The notes below the pieces were generated by a model. That model ran no database searches, was not told where the DNA came from, and worked only from the letters and a program-made list of their open reading frames with translations. A stretch of DNA of 5,002 nt, taken from NCBI GenBank assembly GCA_938091475.1, contig CALLJI010000156.1, forward strand, positions 1 to 5,002, read 5' to 3'. Shown in pieces: positions 1 to 5,002 of the stretch; position 1 is the first letter of the stretch, and each line of letters opens with the position of its first letter. A program made the position numbers and the translations under genes. This DNA comes from an uncultured Caldimicrobium sp. GTDB lineage: Bacteria; Desulfobacterota; Thermodesulfobacteria; Thermodesulfobacteriales; Thermodesulfobacteriaceae.

Positions 1-51
1 TGGTTCTCCTATATAATTTAAAGTTTATTTTATGATCTAGCTAATGAGTCC

Positions 52-80
52 ATTTTACATAGTTTTTCCTTATGGGTCAA
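52..80 (-). promoter_or_regulatory. Sigma70-type promoter reading leftward out of the window
   Basis: On the minus strand a -35 box TTGACC (80-75, 5/6 to consensus) is separated by exactly 17 nt from a -10 box TAAAAT (57-52, 5/6 to consensus). Transcription would start near position 45 and run leftward off the window. The AGGAG at 10-6 supports a gene starting just beyond the edge. This promoter does not serve the alaS cluster, which ends upstream of it and reads toward it. The call rests on box match and spacing only. Confidence 0.55.
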
Positions 81-112
81 GAGTTTATGTAGAATGTGTG
101 GTTACTATATTA

Positions 113-125
113 AAATGTCACATTT
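113..125. repeat. 13-bp perfect palindrome AAATGTCACATTT
   Basis: Two 6-bp arms, AAATGT and ACATTT, flank a single central base. It lies about 33 bp upstream of the -35 box of the leftward promoter, where an operator or activator site could sit. Twelve of its bases recur in inverted orientation at 4987-4998 near the other window edge. It could be a regulator site, a remnant of an insertion-sequence end, or chance in AT-rich DNA. Confidence 0.3.
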
Positions 126-192
126 AATTACTATTTTGAAAGGTCGCATAAGGGGTGTATTATGCTTTACCAAAAAAGTATTATTCGTAGTA

Positions 193-592
193 GCACGGCA
201 GTGCCGTGCCCTGAATTGGGCAGCCGCAAGGGCTGCCCCTACAGATCTTTGAATCAAAAAATTTTAAAATTCGTAGAGGCACGACATATCGTGCCCAAAA
301 ATCAAATTCTTGGGGCAAAGCGTGATTTGCCCCAACAATATTTTTTATTTTTTGGACACACCCTGCTGTGCCTTTACAAAATTTTTAAATCTCTCTCAAG
401 TGCACAAAAACAACCTAAATTAAAAACCTTTTCTTTAGCCCATTGCAGGGACAAAGGATGATCCCCTTGTAAATAATAGGAATACGGTTTAAAACCCTTC
501 GGGCTGGGGCAAGCCCAGCCCCTACAAATAAAACCTTTTGGGCACGGCGGTGCCGTGCCCCTATAAATATTGGGCGATTCGGGAATCGCCCC
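193..592. repeat. Left array of GC-rich short palindromes
   Basis: This gene-free stretch holds eight palindromic units in AT-rich linkers. Arms are: 193-200/202-209 (GCACGGCA); 218-225/231-238 (GGGCAGCC); 278-284/289-295 (GGCACGA); 310-319/326-335 (TTGGGGCAAA); a decayed unit at about 354-372; 501-508/514-521 (GGGCTGGG); 540-548/552-560 (GGGCACGGC); and 572-580/583-591 (GGGCGATTC). Several end in CCCCTAC, a flank shared with the right array. The inner arms differ between units but remain complementary. Open reading across this block follows from repeat composition and is not a gene. Such TAGGGGC...GCCCCTA palindromes are, as far as I recall, widespread in unrelated bacteria; I cannot name a family for them. 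Confidence 0.85.
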
Positions 593-597
593 TACAA
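481..597 (-). repeat. Left copy of a three-unit compound repeat
   Basis: Read on the minus strand, this segment carries the GATTC-type, the CACGGC-type and the GGGCTGGGC-type palindromes in that order, with their linkers. It aligns collinearly with the plus strand at 4419-4540. The best part, 498-534, matches 4484-4520 inverted over 37 identical bases, including the linker and not only the palindrome. The linker identity suggests that the compound was copied or moved as one block. Confidence 0.8.
572..591 (-). terminator. Hairpin that may terminate the alaS cluster transcript
   Basis: This is the first strong hairpin downstream of the selenoprotein stop codon, about 70 nt away. It has perfect 9-bp arms, GGGCGATTC and GAATCGCCC, with a 2-nt loop. 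On the minus strand it is followed by AT-rich sequence (AATATTTATA) but not by a clean U-tract. The same sequence type occurs in the repeat arrays, so termination would be a secondary use of a repeat unit. No better intrinsic terminator is visible after 662. Confidence 0.3.
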
Positions 598-661
598 CTA
601 AAACCTTTGACCAAGGCAGAGTATACCACTTTTATAATATGATCTTTCAAAAGAGTATTTT

Positions 662-979
662 TTAAAAAGCAACTTCTCTTAATTTTTGTCTTAAAGTGGA
701 AACTGAGGGGACAGGGGTTAGTCTTCCAGACTCATCTATAAAGAGCCTTCAACCAAAACCCTCTTGAGAGATAGGTTGTACCTCTTCTCCATTAATTTTT
801 ATAGTGGGAGACCCCCTTAATTTTAATCTCTCTGCCTCTTCATCTTGAATTCGTGAAAAGGTAACCTCAGCCTCAAGTCCCTCTAACTCTAAAGCCTTAC
901 TTATATTTTCCCTTAACTGGGCTTCGCTTTTGCAATGCTGATTTAGGTAAACCTCAATTTTAACCCTTTTCTTATCCAT
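662..979 (-). CDS. Thioredoxin-fold selenoprotein, 105 aa, in-frame UGA read as Sec77
   Basis: This is a small cytoplasmic-type protein with no signal peptide or membrane segment. A thioredoxin-like start has a beta strand (KIEVYL, 7-12) and Cys16 in N-Q-H-C-K-S. A helix follows, then a second strand, then G-S-P-T at 56-59 with the likely cis-Pro at 58, and an I-N-G turn. A TGA at 751-749 is codon 77. The frame stays open for 28 further codons to a TAA at 664-662. The extension begins R-L-F-I-D-E-S-G-R-L and continues T-P-V-P-S-V-S-T-L-R-Q-K-L. Cysteine homologues I recall end in G-x-x-C-R-[LV]-[YF], then a Gly/Pro turn and a last helix, so the TGA falls on that Cys. A SECIS-like hairpin follows. 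I recall database labels such as thioredoxin-like or DF-family (seleno)protein, sometimes alkylmercury-lyase-like, but cannot verify them. A conventional caller would stop at 749 and lose this motif. The ATG at 979 has AGGTGG about 9 nt upstream and overlaps alaS by 8 nt, so translational coupling is likely. The reaction is unknown; redox chemistry between Cys16 and Sec77 is an inference. A nonsense mutation is the alternative. Confidence 0.8.
720..751 (-). promoter_or_regulatory. Candidate bacterial SECIS element with its UGA codon
   Basis: After the UGA (751-749) the mRNA has a 16-nt spacer, then the stem arm AGUCU (732-728), the loop GGA (727-725) and the arm AGACU (724-720). The stem is 5 perfect base pairs. 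The first two loop bases are G, lying 22 and 23 nt after the UGA. Known bacterial SECIS elements are stem-loops within the coding region just after the UGA. They have a small apical loop with a G in its first two positions, some 16-37 nt downstream. This hairpin meets those criteria. It would recruit SelB with Sec-tRNA. The lower stem is weak, with a G/A mismatch below the 5-bp helix, so energy and conservation need testing. Confidence 0.65.
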
Positions 980-3569
980 AATTTTTAACCACCTCTCTTA
1001 TGTAATCTTTTAATTCTTTAAGACCTAATTTTTTCTTGAAACTACCCTGAGCTAACTCTGGTTTACCTCCCCCCTTAAGCTCAAGGGCTGAGGAAAGTCT
1101 TTTAAAGAGTTCCCCTGCTGGGTATTTTTGACTTAGCCCCTTTGTTACCATAGTAACTAAAAGGTGATCCCCTTCTCTTTCCCCAATCAAAAAGATGATC
1201 CCCTCTCCTAACCTTTGTTTATAAAAATCTCCAAATTCTCTAAGTTCCTCCATCCTATCAGTCTTAAAGGAAGTCACAAGTAAATTAATGTCTCCTAATC
1301 TTTCCACATCCCTCAATCTCTCTTCAAGCTCATCCCTAATATTTCTTGTTTTCAAGGTTTTTATTTCTTTCTGGAGTCTATCCCTTTCTTCTAGAAGAGA
1401 CTGAATGCGTTTTTCCAAGTCCTTAGGAGAAGTTTTAAGTAACAAGGAAAGATCCTCCAATTTCTTTTCAAGACTCATAAGGTATTCATAAACTTTTGCC
1501 CCTGCTATAGCCTCAATTCTTCTAATTCCACTGGCAACACTACTCTCACTTAAAATTTTAAATAGTCCAATCTCACCAGTTGCTTTGATATGGGTGCCTC
1601 CACAGAGTTCACAAGAAATTTCATCAATCTTAATCACCCTCACTATATCTCCATACTTTTCCTCAAAAAAGGCAAGGGCTCCTAATTTTTCTGCCTCTTC
1701 TTTTTTCATCCAAAGCACATCCACAGGATAGTTAGCAAGAATCCATTGATTAACCCATTTTTCAATCTCTGAAATCTCCTCCTGTGATAAGCCTTGGAAA
1801 TGGGTAAAGTCAAAGCGCAGTCTATTTTCTTCCACCAATGAGCCTGCCTGTCTCACATGGGCACCAAGGATTTTCCTTAATGCCGCATGCAAGAGATGAG
1901 TAGCAGTGTGATGGCGTGCAATGTGTGCCCTTCTCTCTTTATCAATCTCTAATTCCACTCCATCCCCTTCCCGAATCTCTCCCTCTTCCAATTTTATCTT
2001 ATGATAAATTACCTCTCCTACCCTTTGCACATCCACAACCCTTGCCCTACCCTTTGGTCCACGAATCCATCCAGAGTCAGCCACCTGCCCGCCTCCTTCA
2101 GGATAAAAGGGGGTTATGTCTGTAACTAAAAGGTCATCCCTTAGCACCAAGACTTTTCCTTCACTCTTTGCTTCCTCATAACCTACAAAGATGGTCTGAA
2201 CTCCCTCTTGAACCAGGGCTTTAATAGCCTCTGGCACTGTCTCTAAAACCCCTTTCCAAGATTTTCTACTCTCCTCTCTGGCTTTTTCTCTTAACACCTC
2301 AAATCCCTTTATGTCAAGCTCAAATCCCAAAGGTAACACATAGTCTCTCACTAAATCATAGGGGAAACCATAGGTATCATAGAGCTTAAAAAGTAGCTCC
2401 CCTGGAATAATTTTCTGGTTGGCAGAAAGAAGTTTTTTTACCTCCCTTTCTAAAACCTCTAAGCCAAAATTTATGGTCTCCTGAAATTTTGTTTCCTCAA
2501 TTTTTAAAACCTTAGCCACAACCTCTGCATTATTTTTGACCTCAGGATAGATATCTCCATACTCCTTTACTACCGGCGGCACAAGTTTATAAAGAAAGGG
2601 CTCTTTTAAACCAAGGGTTTTTCCAAAGCGCTCTGCCCTTCTAATAATCCTCCTCAAAACATAACCTCTTCCCTCATTTGAGGGTAAAATCCCCTCAGCA
2701 ATAAGAAACACACTTGCTCTAATATGATCAAGAATAACTCTAAAGGCAACCTCAACTTCTTTACTTTCTTTGTAGGTTTTTCCTGTAAGCTCAGATAAAG
2801 CCTCTCTTAATCCCAAAAAGAGATCACATTCAAAATTTGAGGGTACACCTTGCATAACTGCAGAGATTCTCTCAAGCCCCATTCCAGTATCAATACTTGG
2901 TTTAGGTAAAGGCACAAGTTGCCCATCCCCGGTTCTTTCATACTGCATAAACACAAGATTCCAAATTTCAAGAAAGCGATCACAATCACACCCGGGACCA
3001 CAATCCGGTTTCCCACAGGAGTAAGTTTCGCCTTGGTCAAAAATAATCTCTGAACAAGGTCCACAGGGACCAGTCTCACCCATCATCCAAAAATTGTCTT
3101 TTTCACCTAATCTTACAATCCTCTCCTCAGATAATCCAGCTATCTTTTTCCAAAACTGCACTGCCTCTTCATCCTCTCTAAAAACAGTTACATAGAGACG
3201 CTCCTTGGGAAGCTTCAGTACCTTTGTGATAAACTCCCAGGCGTAGGCAATGGCTTCTTCCTTAAAATAGTCACCAAAGGAAAAATTTCCGAGCATTTCA
3301 AAAAAGGTATGATGCCTTGAGGTATAGCCAACATTTTCAAGGTCATTATGTTTCCCCCCAGCCCGCATACATTTCTGACAACTCACTGCCCTTTTGTAGG
3401 GTCTACCTTCTTCCCCCAAGAAAACCCTTTTAAATTGCACCATCCCAGCATTGGTAAAAAGAAGCGTAGGATCATCTTGAGGTATAAGGGGAGAGCTCGG
3501 CACAACTGTATGCCCTCTCTCCTTAAAAAACTCCAAAAATTTCTCTCGAATTTCCCTTCCCTTAAGCAT
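972..3569 (-). CDS. alaS: Alanyl-tRNA synthetase, 865 aa
   Basis: This cytoplasmic class II enzyme charges tRNA-Ala with alanine using ATP and hydrolyses mischarged Ser- or Gly-tRNA-Ala. The length is typical and all domains are present. Motif 1 lies around 20-47 (T-N-A-G-M-V-Q-F-K), motif 2 around 85-103 (F-F-E-M-L-G-N-F-S-F-G-D-Y-F) and motif 3 at 226-235 (I-D-T-G-M-G-L-E-R-I). A Cys cluster at 185-196 (C-G-K-P-D-C-G-P-G-C-D-C) precedes D-R-F-L-E-I-W-N and is common in bacterial AlaRS. The editing domain has its zinc residues in H-T-A-T-H (554-558) and C-G-G-T-H (656-660). A coiled coil at about 697-758 leads to the C-Ala/DHHA1 domain ending in G-G-G-K-P-E-L-A-Q-G (833-842). The ATG at 3569 follows GGAG by 7 nt and gives the usual N-terminus (E-I-R-E-K-F-L-E-F-F). 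It lies 73 nt after the methyltransferase stop and its last codons overlap the selenoprotein start. No T-box leader is seen. Nothing is missing or unusual in the protein. Confidence 0.98.
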   Translation of the reverse strand: MLKGREIREKFLEFFKERGHTVVPSSPLIPQDDPTLLFTNAGMVQFKRVFLGEEGRPYKRAVSCQKCMRAGGKHNDLENVGYTSRHHTFFEMLGNFSFGDYFKEEAIAYAWEFITKVLKLPKERLYVTVFREDEEAVQFWKKIAGLSEERIVRLGEKDNFWMMGETGPCGPCSEIIFDQGETYSCGKPDCGPGCDCDRFLEIWNLVFMQYERTGDGQLVPLPKPSIDTGMGLERISAVMQGVPSNFECDLFLGLREALSELTGKTYKESKEVEVAFRVILDHIRASVFLIAEGILPSNEGRGYVLRRIIRRAERFGKTLGLKEPFLYKLVPPVVKEYGDIYPEVKNNAEVVAKVLKIEETKFQETINFGLEVLEREVKKLLSANQKIIPGELLFKLYDTYGFPYDLVRDYVLPLGFELDIKGFEVLREKAREESRKSWKGVLETVPEAIKALVQEGVQTIFVGYEEAKSEGKVLVLRDDLLVTDITPFYPEGGGQVADSGWIRGPKGRARVVDVQRVGEVIYHKIKLEEGEIREGDGVELEIDKERRAHIARHHTATHLLHAALRKILGAHVRQAGSLVEENRLRFDFTHFQGLSQEEISEIEKWVNQWILANYPVDVLWMKKEEAEKLGALAFFEEKYGDIVRVIKIDEISCELCGGTHIKATGEIGLFKILSESSVASGIRRIEAIAGAKVYEYLMSLEKKLEDLSLLLKTSPKDLEKRIQSLLEERDRLQKEIKTLKTRNIRDELEERLRDVERLGDINLLVTSFKTDRMEELREFGDFYKQRLGEGIIFLIGEREGDHLLVTMVTKGLSQKYPAGELFKRLSSALELKGGGKPELAQGSFKKKLGLKELKDYIREVVKNYG

Positions 3570-3616
3570 ACATTATCTCCCTTTCTTGAGAAATTAAGAA
3601 AGAATTAATGAGTTCC

Positions 3617-3634
3617 AAACTTTAGTAAAAGTTT
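3617..3634 (-). other. Weak 7-bp inverted repeat between methyltransferase and alaS
   Basis: Perfect arms AAACTTT and AAAGTTT with a 4-nt loop lie 9 nt after the methyltransferase stop codon in the 73-nt gap before alaS. The stem is almost all A-T and has no U-tract, so it is a poor terminator. It might attenuate read-through or stabilise an mRNA end. No convincing promoter for alaS is seen in the same gap, which favours co-transcription from upstream. Confidence 0.25.
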
Positions 3635-3642
3635 AACTTTAC

Positions 3643-4320
3643 TTATCCAATTTGCAAGCTTGCCTCAACCTTTCTCTGAGCCACTAAAAGATATATTAGA
3701 CCGAAATATTTGAGCTTTTTAGCTTTTACTCTAAAACCATAGCTATTAAGTTCTTCTATAACTTCAGAAAGTGTTGGGGCTTTGTCAAGGGAATGGATAA
3801 AATAGGCCCATCTTTCTCTTCCTAATAAAAGAGAAGCAAACGGTTTTAGAAAATACTTCATTAATATGGTTAATATAGTACTAAATCTTCCCTTAGATAC
3901 ATCTAAAATGGCTATTTCGCCTTCAGTTTTTAAAATTCTACCTACTTCTCTCAAAAAGGCATCTCTGTTTGGAAGATGTCTATAGGTAAGGGAAAGAATG
4001 ATTGTATCAAAGAGGCTATCTTTAAAGGGCATATTTTCTGCATCTGCTAAAAGGAAGTGAGCATCTTTACATTTTCTTTTTGCTATTTTTAGCATTTCAA
4101 AAGAAATATCTATGCCAATTTTAAATCCTCTGTTTTGAGATTTATTTAAGATTTCCCCAGTCCCTGTGCCCACATCAAGCCTATTTCCCTCTTCTTTGAT
4201 CATCCTAAGAAGTTGAATTTGCAAACTCTTAATCCTTCCCAGTGTAAGAAGATAAATGAGAATATCATAGAATTTACTAAGCTTAGAAAAGGCTTCTTTA
4301 ATTACTACTCTCTTATCCAT
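3643..4320 (-). CDS. UbiE/MenG-like SAM-dependent methyltransferase, 225 aa
   Basis: This is a class I SAM methyltransferase resembling the UbiE/MenG/COQ5 group, which C-methylates demethylmenaquinone or related quinone precursors. The N-terminus E-A-F-S-K-L-S-K-F-Y-D (9-19) followed by L-T-L-G matches the family opening (F-x-x-I-A-x-x-Y-D, then S-L-G). Motif I for SAM binding is L-D-V-G-T-G-T-G-E-I (48-57), with the ribose-binding acidic residue at Asp71 (G-I-D-I-S). D-A-E-N-M-P-F (93-99), a Y-R-H-L segment (113-116) at the family's G-L-R-N position, and R-I-L-K-T-E-G-E-I-A-I-L-D-V-S-K (128-143) follow. The C-terminal half, with Y-F-I-H-S-L (173-178) and G-F (195-196), also fits UbiE. The departures from G-L-R-N and L-E-F-S-K leave the substrate uncertain, so no symbol is given. 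The ATG at 4320 has AAAGAGGTAA about 10 nt upstream. It is the first gene of the cluster, with alaS 73 nt downstream. No clear promoter is visible before it; the upstream DNA is repeat array. Confidence 0.85.
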   Translation of the reverse strand: MDKRVVIKEAFSKLSKFYDILIYLLTLGRIKSLQIQLLRMIKEEGNRLDVGTGTGEILNKSQNRGFKIGIDISFEMLKIAKRKCKDAHFLLADAENMPFKDSLFDTIILSLTYRHLPNRDAFLREVGRILKTEGEIAILDVSKGRFSTILTILMKYFLKPFASLLLGRERWAYFIHSLDKAPTLSEVIEELNSYGFRVKAKKLKYFGLIYLLVAQRKVEASLQIG

Positions 4321-4418
4321 AAATAATAGCTTACCTCTTTAGATTTAACTTAGCAAATCTTCCTCTTTGAGATTTTATCCTGTATGGACCCCACACCGCC
4401 GTGTCCAGATGTTTCATC

Positions 4419-4540
4419 TGTAGGGGTGATTCACGAATCGCCCCAAGTTTTTATGTAGGGGCACGGCATGCCGTGCCCAAAAAGTTTTATTTGTAGGGGC
4501 TGGGCTTGCCCCAGCCCGAAAGGTTTTACAAACCGAAATT
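4419..4540 (+). repeat. Right copy of the three-unit compound repeat
   Basis: Plus-strand order is GATTC-type, CACGGC-type and GGGCTGGGC-type palindromes with matching linkers. This is collinear with the minus strand of 481-597. The core 4484-4520 is identical over 37 bases to 498-534 inverted. Differences lie mainly in palindrome loops and in single linker bases. The two copies enclose the entire gene cluster in inverted orientation. Confidence 0.8.
4459..4478. repeat. 20-bp perfect palindrome, CACGGC type
   Basis: The arms GGGCACGGCA and TGCCGTGCCC meet without a loop and follow a GTAG flank. It is the intact version of a unit found with altered centres at 540-560, 193-209 and 4797-4817. 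This type is probably the most frequent in the window. Confidence 0.85.
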
Positions 4541-4565
4541 GGGCAGCCGCAAGGGCTGCCCCTAC
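4537..4565 (+). repeat. 29-bp direct repeat of the unit at 214-242
   Basis: The segment begins AATTGGGCAGCC and ends GGCTGCCCCTAC. It is identical over 29 bases to 214-242 on the same strand. It is therefore in direct orientation relative to the left array, unlike the compound at 481-597. Units can thus take either orientation independently of their neighbours. A damaged third copy lies at 4841-4865. Confidence 0.85.
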
Positions 4566-4582
4566 TATTTTTTTGAATTTTT

Positions 4583-4602
4583 GGGCTCAGCATGCTGAGC
4601 CC
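4583..4602. repeat. 20-bp perfect palindrome, CTCAGC type
   Basis: The arms GGGCTCAGCA and TGCTGAGCCC meet without a loop and are followed by CCTAC. The outer GGGC/GCCC and the central GCATGC core match the unit at 4459-4478, while the bases between have changed on both sides at once. A decayed copy lies at 4881-4904. Confidence 0.85.
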
Positions 4603-4691
4603 CTACACCTTTTATATTTTTTTGGGCAAATCTTGATTTGCTACTACGGTTTTTTTAATTCTTTGGACCATAAACCCCTACCAATATTTTT

Positions 4692-4709
4692 CGCAGGCTA
4701 AAGCCTGCG
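4692..4709. repeat. CGCAGGCT hairpin unit of a different class
   Basis: The arms CGCAGGCT and AGCCTGCG flank an AA loop, and the unit continues GCTA. It lacks the GGGC...GCCC frame of the neighbouring palindromes, so it is a different repeat type embedded in the array. I recall very similar hairpins as interspersed repeats in several unrelated phyla, but cannot name a family. Confidence 0.6.
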
Positions 4710-4986
4710 GCTAACAATCTTCACTTTATAGGGGCAATTCACGAATCTCCCAAAATTTGTAGGGGCAGGGCTTGCCCCTGCCCAATTTTTTTGTAGGGGT
4801 ACGGCACCGCCGTGCCCAAATGGGTTTCAAAACCGCATTTGGGCAGCCGCAAGGTCTGCTTCTACGGGTTTTAAATTCTTGGGCTCAGCAAGACGGGTCC
4901 CTACGATTTTTATTTCTGGGCTAAGCGTGATTTACTCCATAAATTGGGACAATTCTTGAATTTCCCCTACCTTTTTTAAATTTTAC

Positions 4987-4998
4987 AATGTGACATTT
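4987..4998. repeat. 12-mer AATGTGACATTT, inverted partner of 113-124
   Basis: The 12 bases are the reverse complement of 113-124, and their core is palindromic (AATGT-G-ACATT). Going outward from the gene cluster, both flanks run through a palindrome array and then this 12-mer. A shared 12-mer is not rare by chance in 5 kb of AT-rich DNA, so only its position makes it noteworthy. Confidence 0.3.
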
Positions 4999-5002
4999 CA
5001 AA

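Larger units (their letters stand above)
1..190. other. Intergenic leader region of a gene beyond the left edge
   Basis: No coding region of any length is supported here on either strand. Read on the minus strand it looks like the upstream region of a gene that starts just outside the window. It contains a promoter-like pair (52-80), about 45 nt of AT-rich leader, and a Shine-Dalgarno AGGAG at 10-6, so a start codon would be expected a few bases past position 1. The identity of that gene cannot be seen. A perfect 13-bp palindrome at 113-125 lies upstream of the promoter. Confidence 0.5.
4386..4969. repeat. Right array of GC-rich short palindromes
   Basis: This gene-free block holds about sixteen units. 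Clear ones (arms) are: 4406-4411/4415-4420 (CAGATG); 4423-4432/4435-4444 (GATTC type, one G-U pair); 4459-4478; 4497-4504/4510-4517 (GGGCTGGG); 4541-4548/4554-4561 (GGGCAGCC); 4583-4602; 4626-4632/4635-4641 (GCAAATC); 4692-4699/4702-4709 (CGCAGGCT); 4763-4770/4776-4783 (GGGCAGGG); and 4797-4805/4809-4817 (one mismatch). Damaged ones lie at about 4386-4406, 4663-4680, 4731-4750, 4841-4865, 4881-4904, 4918-4936 and 4946-4967. The most eroded lie toward the right end. Open frames across it are repeat composition, not genes. Confidence 0.85.

Noticed and set aside
162..461. Plus-strand open frame of 99 codons in the left array
   Set aside because: It runs across four palindromic repeat units, has no family resemblance and follows from GC-rich repeats lacking stop codons. 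The Ala/Arg-rich stretches are the repeat arms.
193..592. CRISPR array
   Set aside because: The repeats differ from one another, are irregularly spaced, are separated by AT-rich linkers and not by uniform spacers, and no cas gene is present.
749..751. TGA as the true end of a 76-aa protein
   Set aside because: The downstream frame is open, matches the expected family tail and carries a SECIS-like hairpin at the right distance. Truncation at 749 would remove the C-terminal Cys-equivalent motif.
1916..3608. Open frames antisense to or out of frame with alaS (1916-2125, 2807-3079, 3348-3608)
   Set aside because: alaS is complete and strongly conserved over this span. These frames show no motif and no independent start signals.
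3570..3642. Separate promoter or T-box leader for alaS
   Set aside because: The 73-nt gap is too short for a T-box, and the best -35/-10 pairs match consensus at only about 3-4 of 6 positions each.
4321..4385. Promoter of the methyltransferase gene
   Set aside because: A TAAAAT occurs on the minus strand in GGATAAAATC, but nothing resembling a -35 box lies 16-18 nt upstream, so I do not annotate it.
4468..4701. Plus-strand open frame of 77 codons in the right array
   Set aside because: It starts inside a perfect palindrome and is made of repeat units and linkers. The same repeat-derived peptide type appears in the left array.

Overview
The window is AT-rich bacterial DNA carrying one compact, leftward-transcribed gene cluster between two stretches of gene-free, palindrome-rich DNA. 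In order of transcription (minus strand) the cluster is a UbiE/MenG-like SAM methyltransferase (4320-3643), a full-length alanyl-tRNA synthetase gene alaS (3569-972), and a small thioredoxin-fold gene (979-662) that overlaps the end of alaS by 8 nt. The Lys/Glu-rich proteins, the AlaRS sequence and the use of selenocysteine suggest a thermophilic anaerobe, perhaps in or near Desulfobacterota/Thermodesulfobacteria. That placement is an impression from memory, not a computed one.

The most notable feature is the small gene. A conventional reading stops at a TGA (751-749) after 76 codons. The same frame continues for 28 more sense codons to a TAA at 664-662, and the extension is what the family predicts. 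In cysteine homologues, as I remember them, the protein ends with G-x-x-C-R-[LV]-[YF] followed by a Gly/Ala/Pro turn and a final helix. Here the TGA sits exactly at the Cys of that motif (G-F-G-U-R-L-F). A hairpin with a 5-bp stem and a GGA triloop lies 17-29 nt after the TGA, where a bacterial SECIS is expected. I therefore annotate a 105-residue selenoprotein with Sec at residue 77.

Region by region: 1-190 has no gene inside the window but carries a good leftward sigma70-type promoter, a leader and a Shine-Dalgarno for a gene that starts beyond the left edge. 193-592 is an array of short GC-rich palindromes. 593-661 is a short AT-rich gap. 662-4320 is the gene cluster. 4381-4969 is a second palindrome array of the same kind. 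4970-5002 is AT-rich DNA ending in a 12-mer that also occurs, inverted, at 113-124.

The palindromes share a frame (GTAGGGGC...GCCC) while the inner arms differ between units and change in step on both sides. A roughly 120-bp compound of three consecutive units is present in inverted orientation on the two sides of the cluster (481-597 and 4419-4540), including 37 identical bases. The three genes probably form one transcription unit, since gaps are short or negative and all are on the same strand. They link protein synthesis (AlaRS), a probable quinone or small-molecule methyltransferase and a redox selenoprotein, but no shared pathway is evident from sequence.
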